Shown here in pieces: positions 48,314-58,764 of a stretch of 64,000 nt of DNA; the first letter of the stretch is position 1; each line of letters opens with the position of its first letter. Under the pieces are notes generated by a model. That model saw only the letters and a program-made list of their open reading frames with translations, was not told the origin of the DNA and searched no databases. The DNA comes from Adiantum capillus-veneris (lineage: Eukaryota; Streptophyta; Polypodiopsida; Polypodiales; Pteridaceae): contig CM043959.1 of assembly GCA_014529385.2 (NCBI GenBank), forward strand, positions 16,243,309-16,307,308, given 5' to 3'. A program made the position numbers and the translations under genes.

Positions 48314-48866
48314 ACGTTGTAATCGCCCTCGATCACGCCTACAAAACAGATAGAAACCATAACATGTCTTAGCAAACACTGACTGTTAGTACCTACGCAC
48401 TAGGAAACACACATCTGGCACATGTACTAATCGGCAGTTACATCACACGACATCACATGACATTACATTCATTCAAATCCTAGACCATGATTTATCGGCA
48501 ATGCAGTTAGCAATCGCATCAAGATCCACTCAGGACCTCATAGATGCCCGATTGACTAACCCCTATTGCAACCATGTCTATTCGAGATCATTCAGACCAA
48601 AATGCTGCAATCATTTCATCTATCAGTCTTGCACTTCAAAACAAGTCAAGAACAGATCAATTTCATAATTAAAAATTCCATTTCATAAAGTCATACAGCA
48701 GAATACTGTCAGCTCTCAGTCTCCTTGAAGCTCAAAGAGACATCACTGACTCTAGTATTCAAAAATCGAGGCATCTGTTGACAAAGGAGCGGAGTAGCTC
48801 CCTTTTGTGCAACCCACTCCACCAGATCTCCGACCAAGCTGAATTCGGGGTTCCATTTGGAGTAGA
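48314..48866 (-). other. 3' untranslated region of element B
   Basis: About 550 bp matches 49748-50270 of element A in order (for example TTAGTACCTACG, CATCACACGACATCAC and TATTGCAACCATGTCTATTC), showing the two elements share a 3' organisation. No protein frame. Confidence 0.7.
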
Positions 48867-49159
48867 CTATGCTAAACAAAAAGCTTCAAGGTAAAGTTTC
48901 ACAACCTGAAAAGTATCTGCTATGTCTTCCTCCTCCATCCACTTCGCATCCAATGCAAGATAGTTCTTGAATTTAACCAAGAACCGCCTTCTTACTTTAC
49001 CCTTACTCTTAGTGTCCTTAGGTGCCAAAATCTGTTCAAGAACAAGGATCTCCTCGTTTTCTTCCACTTCAGGTTGCTCATCAGGCTCCCCATCTTCAGG
49101 CACATCATCTTTCAAAGGTTTCAAGAGACTCACATGAAATTGTGAATTCTCCAAGTGTC
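48867..49159 (-). pseudogene. Chromodomain end of element B pol
   Basis: The minus frame reads QFHVSLLKPLKDDVPEDGEP, an acidic linker, then a chromodomain-like RRRFLVKFKNYLALDAKWME and EEDIAD before a stop. This matches 50274-50576 of element A almost residue for residue. The N-terminal side breaks at 49159, exactly where element A's LTR begins; the rest of the integrase is at 55661 and above. The chromodomain usual YLVKWKGY is FLVKFKNY here, with Phe for Trp. In chromoviruses this domain is proposed to bind modified histone tails. Confidence 0.85.
49156..49159. other. Target-site duplication of element A (partner 55657-55660)
   Basis: TGTC precedes the left LTR of A and TGTC follows its right LTR. 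The uninterrupted paralogue near 50560 reads CAAGTATCTGGCAG, consistent with a single CAAGTGTCAGGCAG-type site before insertion. Ty3 elements usually make 5 bp, so one base may have been lost. Confidence 0.75.
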
Positions 49160-49731
49160 TGTAACAGACTTGGACACTCCAAGTCAAGAATCAATCGCGA
49201 CAGCACCAAATAACCACTTCAAAACAATTGAATGAATCACAATAGATTTGCATTGGCCCGGCGGAGTTCCGTGCCTAGAGATATTGGCCCCAAAGACTGG
49301 CGCCCCTTTCGGTATTTCGTTTTATATTAATCAATCATCAAAGTACAAAAGAGCGGTTAGGGTTTCACTCTCAGACTCTGCGTCTAGATGCCCTGACAAG
49401 TGAGGCCCTCACCACTAATTTAAAGGTTACAAGGGATGCCCAAGAGCAGAGCCCCAAAAGCTTCAAATCAAAATCAATTGCTCTCTCTCTCTCTCACAGA
49501 GAGTGAAAACATGAAAGCAAAAGCATTCTCTCTCTCTTTCTCATTTAAGTAGAGAAAAAGCGAAATTTGCGTCGCTCATCATTTTTCCAAAAAAAAAAAA
49601 ACTTTAAAAATTTCAGCCTCCGCGATTTCCGAAAATTAGGGTTTTTGGCAGAAATTAGGGTTTGCAGGAATTTTAGGATTTCTGGCAAAAATTAGGGTTT
49701 CTGTTGTCCGCCACATCATCACTTTGTGACA
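49160..49731 (-). repeat. 3' LTR of element A
   Basis: It begins TGTAACAGACTTGG and ends CACTTTGTGACA. It matches 55084-55656 throughout. The third telobox (49673-49681) is mutated to TTAGGATTT. Confidence 0.95.
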
Positions 49732-49747
49732 TACCCCCCTCTTGAAA
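49732..49747 (-). promoter_or_regulatory. Polypurine tract of element A
   Basis: The minus strand reads TTTCAAGAGGGGGGTA directly before the 3' LTR. Confidence 0.85.
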
Positions 49748-50273
49748 GCATTGTAATCAACCGCGATTACGCCTGCAAAATCGACAAAAGCCATAAACCG
49801 TCTTAGCAGACACTGATTGTTAGTACCTACGTACTAGGAACACACATCTAGCACATGTACAAAATCGACAGTCACATCACACGACATCACAGGACATCAC
49901 CAGACATCACATGACATTCAACATTCATTCGGATCTGAGACCATGATTTATCGACAATGTAGCTAGCAATCACATCTAGGTCCAATCGGGACCTCATCGA
50001 TGTTCGATTGACTAACCCCTATTGCAACCATGTCTATTCGAGATCAATCAGACCAAAATGTTGCAGTCATTTCGGCTATCAGTTCCATTTCATAAAGTCA
50101 TCCAGCAAAATACTGTCAGCTCTCAGTATCCCTGAAGCTCAAAGAGACATCAGTGACTTTAGTATCAAAATCGAGGCATCTGTTGACAAAGGAGCGGAGT
50201 AACTCCCCTCTTGTGCATCCCACTGCACCAGATCTTCGGCCAAGCTGAGTTTATGGGTTCCGTTTGGAGTAGA
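49748..50273 (-). other. 3' untranslated region of element A
   Basis: Homologous to 48314-48866 of element B. It contains a short tandem of CATCACACGACATCAC-type words near 49877-49913. No protein frame. Confidence 0.7.
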
Positions 50274-53200
50274 CTATGCTAAACCAAAACATCGAGGTAA
50301 AGTTTCACAATCCGGAGTATCTGCTGGGTCCTCCTCCTCCATCCACTTCGCATCAAATGCAGGAAAGTTCTTGAACTTAACCAAGAACCGCCTTCGGACT
50401 TTACCTTTCTTCCTATCATTATGTGCCAAAATCTGTTCAGGAACAAGGATCTCCTCGTTTTCTTCCACTTTGGGTTGCTCATCAGGCTCCCCATCATCAA
50501 GCACATCACCCTTAACAGGTTTCAAGAGACTCACATGCAATGCATTGTGAATCCTCCAAGTATCTGGCAGTTTCAATCGGAAGGAGACATCATTTATCTT
50601 GTCAGTAATCTGGAAAGGTCCGTAGTATCACATACTAAGCTTTGGAAAAAGCCTCTCCTTTCCTTTTTTCTTTCTTAGGCGTGCCTTCTCAAAACGTAAG
50701 AGCACCCAATCATCCTCCTTCAATTTCCAGTAACGACGATGGCGATCCGCTGCCTTTTTTTGTCGTTCTTGAGACTCCTGCAAAGTCTCGCGAACCTTGG
50801 CAAAAGCCGTATCCAAATCTCCCGAATATTCATCCGCTTCAAATTTCTAATCTTTCGTGCTCAGGAAGGATGGAACCTTCGCAACAGTTTCAACAATCTC
50901 ACATGGCGTCTTCCCCGTCGAAGAGTGTATCGTGTTATTGTAGGCAAATTCCACCAAAGGTAAGTTCTTTTCCCATTGAGTCTTCTGATGCGAGATACAA
51001 GACTTCAATAAATCTAAAATCACCTAATTGGCAATCTCAGATTGCCCGTCAGTCTGCAAGTGGAACGATGACGAGAACTGCAACCGCGTGCCAATGTTCT
51101 CCCAAATTGCCTTCCAAAAAAACTCATAAATGTGGGGTCTCTGTCGGAGACAATCGTCTCAGGCGTGCCATGTAATCGGAAAATCATCGTGATCATTCTG
51201 TATTCTCGGGAGATTAAAAAAAATGAAATCCATTTCAATATTTTTCCAAGGGCGGGTGGGTATGGGTAAAGGCTGTAACAATCCCTGTGCCTTATGCCTG
51301 TCAAACTTGACCTTCTGGCATACCAAGCAACTGCGCACAAACTCTTCCACATCCTTCTTCAGTCTCCGCCAAAAGAAATCTCTCTCTACCCTTTCATGGT
51401 GGTAGCAATGCCGCGGTGACCCGTAAAAGGTGGACAGTGGCAATCAGTCATAACCTTTTCCCTCAACAGCTATGTAACGCACAACATAGTCTTTTTCATC
51501 AAGTAGCCTTCCCGAAGGGAGTATCCAGCTACTGTCTCCCCATCCCGTATCCGTGTGAAAATATCTGCAAAATCTGTATCTGTGGCACACTGATCGACCA
51601 TATCCTCGAAGCTCCTATGATGTATCGCGGAAATAGCCAGAACCAAAGGTTTTCGAGACAAAGCATCTGCCACCACATTCTTCTGTCCCTGCACATGGAC
51701 AATCTGGAAGTGGAACTGTGACAAGATGTTCACCCACCGCATCTGCTTTTCAGAAAGCTGCTTCTGTGACAAGAAGTAGCGCAAACTCTGATGGTCTGTA
51801 AAGACAGTAAAATCCGCTCCGAGTAGGTAATGCCGCCACTGAGTAAGAGCGTGGATAACCGCCAAAAGCTCTTTCCCATATATCTGTGCTGTCATCTCCG
51901 ACCTAGAGAACAAACGGCTCTCGTAAGCTGACACGGCCTTCTTGCATCAAGACCGCACCCAGACTACGACCACAAGCATCACAAAATACTTCAAATGACT
52001 TTTGCAAGTCCGACAAAGTCAAATCTGGTCCTATAGTGAATTTCTCTTTCAATGTCCGAAAGGCAGTCACCTCTGTGGGTCCCCACGAAAAAGGTACTCC
52101 TTTCTGTGTCAAGGTATGCAAAGGGGAAGCAACCTCTGCAAACTTTTGTATGAACCGCCTGTAGTACGAACACAGACCCAAGAAGCTTCTAACTTCATGA
52201 ACATTCCTCAAATCGGGCCAATCACGGATAGTCTCTATCTTGGCCGGGTTCATTTGCACTCCTGCTGTTGACACAATGTGTCCCAAAAAATGTATCTCTG
52301 GTAGGAAAAATTCAATTTTCTGAGCATTAATCACTAATGTGTGATCTCGTAATGCCTGAAAGACTTGAAGCAGATGATCTCTATGTTTTGTCTCATTCTT
52401 GGAGAAAACAATGATGTCGTCAGAGAAAGTGCCAACAAATAGCCTGTACTCTCGAAAAATCCTGTCCATCATCCGGTTAAATGTCACAGGAGCATTGGTT
52501 AAGCCAAAAGGCATCACCAAAAACTCAAATAACCCAAAAGTCGTCCGAAAAGCTGTCTTGTAGACATCTCTTGGCGCTATCCTAATCTGATGATATCCAC
52601 TCTTCAAGTCAATCCTGCTAAAGCACGAGGATCCCTGTAACCTATCGAGTATATCATCGATCCTAGGAATCGGAAATCTGTTCTTGATGGTGATTTCATT
52701 GAGTGCTATAATCGATGCACATTCTCCAAGATCCGTCTTTCTTCAAAACCAACAACACTGGAGAGTAATATGGTGAAGTACTAGGCTGGACAAAACCCTT
52801 TTCCAAGAGGTCTTTCACTGAGTTCATAATCTTTTCATTCTATACTCGGCTCACACGATAAGGTGGCCGATTCGGTGGCGTGCTTCCAGATATCAGATCA
52901 ATGGTATGATCTTCAGACCCTCTCAAAAGCAATCGGCATGTGTGGAGAAAAATCATGGCGTTCTTTTGATCAGGTCAAAACATATTGAACCTTTATCCAG
53001 CGTTCAATTCTCCCAAAAGAATGAGTAAGAAAACTGAAGTCCATCAAGTACAATCTCTAAGCCCTTCATTTATCAAAGTCGCTTTCTCGGCCCGGTAATC
53101 AACCACGGCGTAGTTCTTGTGGTACCAAGGGATCCCGAGTAGAACGTCACTCGCGTGCCCTGAACACCCCTGTCATTGCAAGCAAAGTTTGACGATGCTC

Positions 53201-53383
53201 GGTGTAATGGCAACATCCCATCCGGGTGCCACTCGAACTACCTCCGCCTGTGGCGTCAGTCTGACGGGCGTAGTTCCAAATCGAGCCGTCAATTCCAAGT
53301 GAAAAGAAGTTGGCCTTGGCTCCTTCAAAAGAGCTTCCTGATCCTTCACTTTGCCCCAAAAGCGGCAAAGTTTGTACTTTCAT
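50274..53383 (-). pseudogene. Element A pol: protease remnant, RT, RNase H, integrase, chromodomain
   Basis: Protease (about 53100-53383) is damaged: text jumps from LLGQSEGSGSSFEGAKANFF to later parts and the active-site Asp triad is missing. RT is open at 51903-52607 with KSGYHQIRIAP, MPFGLTNAPVTFNRMMD and catalytic FSDDIIVFSK (F-x-D-D). RNase H keeps Asp in VFCDACGRSLGAVL, Glu in YGKELLAVIHALTQWRHYLL and Asp in FTDHQSLRYFLS. Integrase has a zinc module with ERDFFWRRLKKDVEEF and RSCLVCQKVKFDR, and a core with SDRDPTFMSFF, after which a frameshift follows. LRFEKARLRKKKGKERLFPK belongs to the C-terminal part. The chromodomain (50274-50576) has RRRFLVKFKNFPAFDAKWME. Confidence 0.9.
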
Positions 53384-53479
53384 TCATTAGATTCGATGCA
53401 GGTCCCACGCCATGTGGTACCAGTTCTGCTTTTCTATCTGTCTTTTCTGCCACATTCCTCAGCTGCTTTCGAACTCTCA

Positions 53480-55012
53480 GACCTGTCGTCGTCTTTATCA
53501 TTCTGTTCTTTCTGTGCCTTGTCAGGGCACTTCGCGGAAATATGTCCATGTTCCTCGCATCCAAAGCACTTCCCCTCTCTGATGAAGCGAGCTCTCTCCT
53601 CAGGAGTAAGCTTGGGTCGTGCATCTTTTTTTTTTCTCTTGGTTGCTCTTTTTCATTCTACTTTCATTCCTAGAAGTCTGTTCGGCTCGTTGTGTCATGG
53701 CCTCATCTGTGGGGTAGGTCAGACTGCCAGTGTGAATGGCAAAGCCCCGCTTCGCATGACTCATCAACTCCTGAATAGAAGCTGACTTTTGTTCCAAGCA
53801 GTGATCTCCGATCTCTGTAGGTAGACCCAAGGTAAACCGCTCAATCTGTTCTCTGAACGAGATCTTCTTGAATGAAGAGGCGGGTAGAAAAGAGTTCCAG
53901 AATCTTTCACAATAAGCATTGATTGTATCTTTCTTGGTCATCCGAAGATGGTTCCAAGCAACTCGTACATCTCGTTCATATTCTTGCGTCAACCAAGAAG
54001 AAATAAAAAGCTTTTTAAATTTCAGCCATTTAACTGGCGCAGTCTTGTTTAAAAGAAGCGTGGACCACCAAGTACGAGCATTCCTCTTAAAGTAAGAGGC
54101 AGCTCTCTGAATCTTGGAGTGCTCTGAATAGCGTCCTCCCGCGAAAGCGATGTCAAACTGCTGAAAAAAGACACAGCCTTCGAAGCATCCGAGTATCCTG
54201 AAAAAGTATCAAACTTGATCGAGTGGCCACCTTCCTTAAACTCTCGGACTTTCTTGCTTTTATCTTCGAGAAAGTCATACTGGTTGGCTTTGTAAAAATT
54301 CTTCTTGTTCGCATAGAACTTTCCGTCATTGGAATCTGAGATGTCTGTAGACGAGTCCTCAGTAGAACTGTCAGTCTCTGGGCGAGATGTAGCCTTCTTT
54401 GCCTTTTTCTTGCCCTTTCCGAAGCTTTGTGTCTTGCTTCGCTTTTTGCTTTTTCTGTCTTCTTCGATCTAATCCGAGGAGCTAGAAGAACTGTCAGAAG
54501 AAGAAGAAGAAGAAGAAGAAGAACTGGGTACTCCTTCAAATCGAACACGCTTCTTCCGTTTCTTTGCCTTGTCAAATGTCCACCGATGACCCAAATATCC
54601 CGGGAAGTCAGTGCCTTTCTTCTGCTTTTTGCCGTGCTTTTTGTCTTTCTTTTGCACGTCGAAAAGCTGAGCAATCCGTGCATCAACCACGTTCTCCAAT
54701 TCCTTCTCCGTATATTTTCTTGGAGGCAGAAGGTTTCTTGAGAGCGGGTTTCGGGAGTGGTGTTGTGGTTCTCTGCCACTCCATCTGTACCTCTTTCAAA
54801 GAGGTCTGGTTCATATATTTTGCCATCTTCGGGTCCTTGGCAAAATTGAGCATCATCTTTGTTGCATCACCAATCAATTGACAAAGCTCCATCTCTCTTT
54901 GCTCCGCCTGAGTAGGCTGAGGCGGGCCATACTCTCTGTCTGAATCTTCGTTGTGATCCCAGCCCGCATCTCTAGATGCAGAGGGAGTCGACTGATCATT
55001 GCCTGAAGCCAT
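53480..55012 (-). pseudogene. Element A gag with CCHC zinc knuckle
   Basis: The start is MASGNDQSTPSASRDAGWDH at 55012, 56 nt inside the PBS. It continues with QLIGDATKMMLNFAKDPKMA, a frameshift near 54690, then DARIAQLFDVQKKDKKHGKK and a Ser run (about 54490-54530). A capsid-like region with ARTWWSTLLLNKTAPVKWLK and INAYCERFWNSFLPASSFKK follows. The knuckle CFGCEEHGHISAKC lies near 53530-53575. At least four frame changes or stops separate these pieces. Gag would assemble the element's particle and bind its RNA. The poly-Ser linker length differs from that of B, as expected for a repeat-encoded stretch. Confidence 0.85.
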
Positions 55013-55070
55013 AGGTGCCGCGGAAAAAAAATTCGGGGATCGGATTTCCCGTAGAAGAGAAATCGGCCGT

Positions 55071-55082
55071 GCTCTGATACCA
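55071..55082 (-). promoter_or_regulatory. Initiator tRNA-Met primer-binding site, element A
   Basis: The minus strand reads TGGTATCAGAGC, 1 nt from the LTR edge. Confidence 0.92.
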
Positions 55083-55243
55083 ATGTAACAGACTTGGACA
55101 CTCCAAGTCAAGAATCAACCGCAACAGCACCAAATAACCACTTCAAAACAATTCACAAATCACAATAGATTTGCACTGGCCCGGCGGAGTTCCGTGCCTA
55201 GAGATATTGGCCCCAAAGACTAGCGCCCCTTTCGGTATTTCTT

Positions 55244-55252
55244 TTTATATTA
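55244..55252 (-). promoter_or_regulatory. TATA box of element A LTR
   Basis: The minus strand reads AATATAAAA, followed by AGAAATACCGAAAGGGGCGC. The same arrangement is kept in the left LTR, in B, and in the fragments at 45.6, 61.3 and 62.35 kb. Transcription would run toward the PBS. Confidence 0.5.
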
Positions 55253-55560
55253 ATCAATCATCAAAGTACAAAAGAGCGGTTAGCGTTTCACGCTCAGACT
55301 CTGCGTCCAGATGCCCTGAGAAGTGAGGCCCTCACCACTAATTTAAAGGTTACAAGGGATGCCCAAAAGCAAAGCTCCACAGGCTTCAAATCAAAAGCAA
55401 TTGCTCTCTCTCTCTCTCTCTCACAGAGAGTCAAAACATGAAAGCAAAAGCATTCTCTCTCTCTTTCTCATTTAAGTAGAGAAAAAGCGAAATTTGCGTC
55501 GCTCATCATTTTTCCTTTAAAAAAAACTTTTTAAATTTCAGCCTCCGCGATTTTCGGAAA

Positions 55561-55625
55561 TTAGGGTTTTTGGCAGAAATTAGGGTTTGCAGGAATTTTA
55601 GGGTTTCTGGCAAAAATTAGGGTTT
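55561..55625 (-). promoter_or_regulatory. Four phased teloboxes in the U3 of element A
   Basis: TTAGGGTTT occurs at 55561, 55580, 55598 and 55617, a spacing of 18-19 bp (AAACCCTAA in element orientation). The copy at 49636-49700 keeps three, with the third mutated. Teloboxes are bound by plant TRB/Myb-type telomere-repeat proteins. They lie about 310-380 bp upstream of the TATA box. Confidence 0.8.
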
Positions 55626-55656
55626 TTGATGTCCGCCACGTCATCACTTTGTGACA

Positions 55657-58600
55657 TGTCAGGCAGTTTCAATCGGAAGGAGACATCATTTATCTTTTCA
55701 GAGATCTGGAAAGGTCCGTGGTATCGCATACTAAGCTTTGGAAAAAGCCTCTCCTTTCCCTTTTTCTTTCTCCAGCGTGCCTTCTCAAAACGTAAGAGCA
55801 CCCAATCATCCTCCTTCAATTTCAAATTGCGATGATGGCGATCCACTGCCTTTTTCTGTCTTTCTTGAGATTTTTGCAAAGCCTCGCGGACCTTGGCAAA
55901 AGCTGTGTCTAGGTCGCACGTGTACTCACCAACTTCAAAAATCGTATCTTTCGTGCTCACGAAGGGTGAATCTCAAATGGCGCCTTCCCCGTCGAAGAGT
56001 GTATAAAGTTATTGTAGGCAAATTCCACCAAAGGTAGATACTTTTCCCATTGAGTCTTGTGATCCGAGATATAAGACTTCAATAAATCTAAAACCACTGA
56101 ATTGGCAATTTCAGATTGCCCCTTAGTCTGCGGGTGGAAAGATGACGAGAACTGCAACCTCTTGCCAATGTTCTCCCAAATTGTCTTCCAAAACAAACTC
56201 GTGAATCTGGGGTCCCTGTCGGAGACAATCGTCTCGGGCATGCCATGTAATCTGAAAATCTAGGCCACATACAGTCTCGCTAAGTACTCCAGCTTGACTA
56301 TTTTCTTTACGGAAATGAAATGAGCCTGCTTGCTATTCTGTTAATAACAATCCAGAAACCATCGTGACCACTCTGTGTTCTCGGGAGATCAAAAATGAAA
56401 TCCATTTTAATACTTTTCTAGGGGCCGATGGGTATGGGCAAAGGCTATAACAATCCCTGTGCTTTATGCCTGTCAAACTTAACCTTCTGGCATACCAAGC
56501 ACCTGCGCACAAACTCGTCCACATCCTTCTTGAGTCTCGACAAAAGAAATATCTCTCTACCCCTTTCATGGTGGTAGCAATGCCGAGGTGACCCGTAAAA
56601 GGCGGACAGTGGCATTTGATCAATAACCTTTTTCCTTAACGGATATGTAACGCACAACATGGTTTTTCTCATCAAGTAGCCATCCCGAATGGAATATCCT
56701 ACTACTGTCTCCCCATCCCGTATCCGTGTGAAAACGTTTGCAAAATCCATATCCGTGGCATACTGATCGACCATATCCTCGAAGCTCCTATGATGTATCG
56801 CAGAAATAGCCAAAACCAACCGCTTCCGACACAAAGCATCTACCACCAAATCTTTTTGTCCATGCACATGGACAATCTCGAAGTGAAACTGTGACAAGTT
56901 GTTCGCCCACCACATCTGCTTTTCCAATACCTGCTTCTGTGACAAGAAGTAGCATAAACTCGATGGTCTGTAAAGACAGTAAAATCCGCTCTGAGTAGGT
57001 AGTGCCGCCACTGAGTAAGAGCATGGATAACCGCCAAAAGCTCTTTCTCATAAATCTGTGCTGTCAATTTTGGCCTTGAGAACAATCGACAGTCGTAAGC
57101 AATGACATGGCCTTCTTACATTAAGACCGCACCCAGACTACGACCACAAGCATCACAATATACTTCAAATACTTCTGCAAGTCCGGCAAAGTCAAAACTG
57201 GTCTCGTAGTCAATTTCTCTTTCAAAGTCTGAAAGGGAGTCACCTCTGTGGGTCCCCACAAGAAAGAGACTCCTTTTTGTGTCAAGATATGCAAAGAGTA
57301 ACCGCCTATAGTACGAACACAATTCCAAGAAGCTTCTAACTTCATGGACATTCTTCAACTCGGGTCAATCACGGATAGTCTCTATCTTGGCCGGATCCAT
57401 TTGCACTCCTGCTGCTGACACAATGTGTCTCAAAAAGTGTATCTCTGGTAGGAAAAATTCACTATTCTTTGCATTAATCACTAACTTGTGATCTCGTAAT
57501 GCCTGAAAGACCTGAAGCATATGATCTCTATGTTCTCCCTCATTCTTGGAGAAAACAATGATATCGTCAAAGAAAGTGCCAACAAATAGCCTGTACTCTT
57601 GAAAAATCCTGTCTATCATCCGGTTAAATGTCGCAAGTGCATTGGTTAAGCCAAAAGGCATCACCAAAAACTCAAATAACCCAAAAGTCGTCCGAAAGGT
57701 TGTCTTATAGTCGTCTTCTGACGCGATTCAGATCTCATCATATCCACTCTTCAAATCAATCCTACTAAAACAGGAGGATCCCTGTAATCTGTCGTGTGTA
57801 TCATCGATCCTAGGAATTGAAAATCTGTTCTTGATAGTGATTTTGTTGAGAGCTCTATAATCGATGCACATTCTCCAAGATCCGTCTTTCTTCAAAACCA
57901 ACAACTTAAGAGAGCAATACGGTGAAGTACAAGCTGGACAAGACCGTTTTCCAAGAGGTCTTTCACTTGGTTCATAATCTCTTCGTTCTGGACTCGACTC
58001 ACATGGTAAGACGGCCGGTTCAGTGGTGTGCTTCCATGTATCATATCAATGGTATAATCTTCAGGACGAGCGGGTGGTAACTCACCTGGCAGGCCCTTTG
58101 AGAAGGAATCGGCATGAGAGTGGAGCGTTCTTTATCAAGTTCAGACATATTTGTCCTATCCTCATCACTTAACTCTTTCAAAAAGATCGAGTAAACAAAC
58201 AGACTAGATTTCATTAAATTTGAAATGGCAGAAGCCGATACAATAGGGACAAACTCGCCCTTAAGTTTAATATCAAGTACAATGGTTCTGCCCTTCTCTG
58301 TGGTCAATGTCGCTTTCCTCACCCGATAGTCGACCACAGCGTTGTTCTTGTGGTACCAAGGAATTCCCAAGAGGACATCACAACCTTCCAAAGGCATTAT
58401 GTGGAAGTCCTCACGCCCCAAATACCCCTGACAATGCAACCGAAGTTTGCCAATGACAGGTGTAATGGCTACATCCCAACCGGGTGCCGCTAGAATTGCC
58501 TCCGCAAGTGGTCCCATCCAATCGAGAGTGATCTTGAGCCGTGCCGCCAATTCCAGTGAAATGAAGTTAACCTTGGCTCCTCCATCGAGAAAAATCATGG

Positions 58601-58740
58601 CTTCTTGGTCTTTCACTTTGCCCCAAGCGCAACAAATTTCTGTACACTCGTCCAACGTACTAGGACCGATATCCATGCAATCTGGAACCAGTCCTGCTTT
58701 CATCTTGCCTTTTCTTCGACGTTCCTCAGCTGCTCTCGAA
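55657..58740 (-). pseudogene. Element B pol: protease to integrase C-terminus
   Basis: Protease is in an open frame (58041-58703): MIFLDGGAKVNFISLELA gives an Asp-Gly-Gly active site, and VLLGIPWYHKNNAVVDYR the second conserved stretch. RT around 57365-57850 has MPFGLTNALATFNRMIDRIF and FFDDIIVFSK. RNase H is broken by frameshifts (FEVYCDACGRSLGAVL, YEKELLAVIHALTQWRHYLL). The integrase zinc module is at 56445-56620 with RRCLVCQKVKFDR. The catalytic core has SDRDPRFTSLF, SSSFHPQTKGQSEIAN and LVEFAYNNFIHSS (55957-56241). The C-terminal module is GPFQISEKINDVSFRLKLPD, then the frame is cut at 55661 by element A's insertion. Its remaining chromodomain is at 48867-49159. Confidence 0.9.
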
Positions 58741-58764
58741 CTCTCAAACCTTTCGTCGTCCTTG

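Larger units (their letters stand above)
49160..55656 (-). mobile_element. Chromovirus element A, full length, nested in element B
   Basis: Element A is 6497 bp with LTRs of 572 and 573 bp, an iMet PBS at 55071, gag, protease, RT, RNase H, integrase with chromodomain, and a polypurine tract at 49732. It has the same orientation as B. The LTRs differ at roughly 5 percent of positions by eye, so it is younger than the tRNA-Asp element but not recent. Frameshifts and stops in gag and pol make it inactive. It probably arose from the same family as B, but its LTR carries a telobox array absent from B. Confidence 0.92.
55084..55656 (-). repeat. 5' LTR of element A
   Basis: Read on the minus strand it begins TGTCACAAAGTGATGACGTG, placing an ACGT-core bZIP-type motif within 20 bp of the LTR start. 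Four teloboxes, a CT/GA-rich stretch, a TATA box near 55244-55252 and the end AGTCTGTTACA follow. Confidence 0.95.

Noticed and set aside
53351-53785. Plus-strand frames of 144-165 codons
   Set aside because: They are antisense to element A gag and its zinc knuckle; the minus strand carries the recognisable motifs.
55071-55082. tRNA-Met gene fragments here and at 60304
   Set aside because: These 12-mers abut LTRs and are primer-binding sites.
55561-55625. Interstitial telomere repeat
   Set aside because: The TTAGGGTTT boxes are spaced 18-19 bp apart with non-telomeric DNA between them, and recur in the partner LTR.
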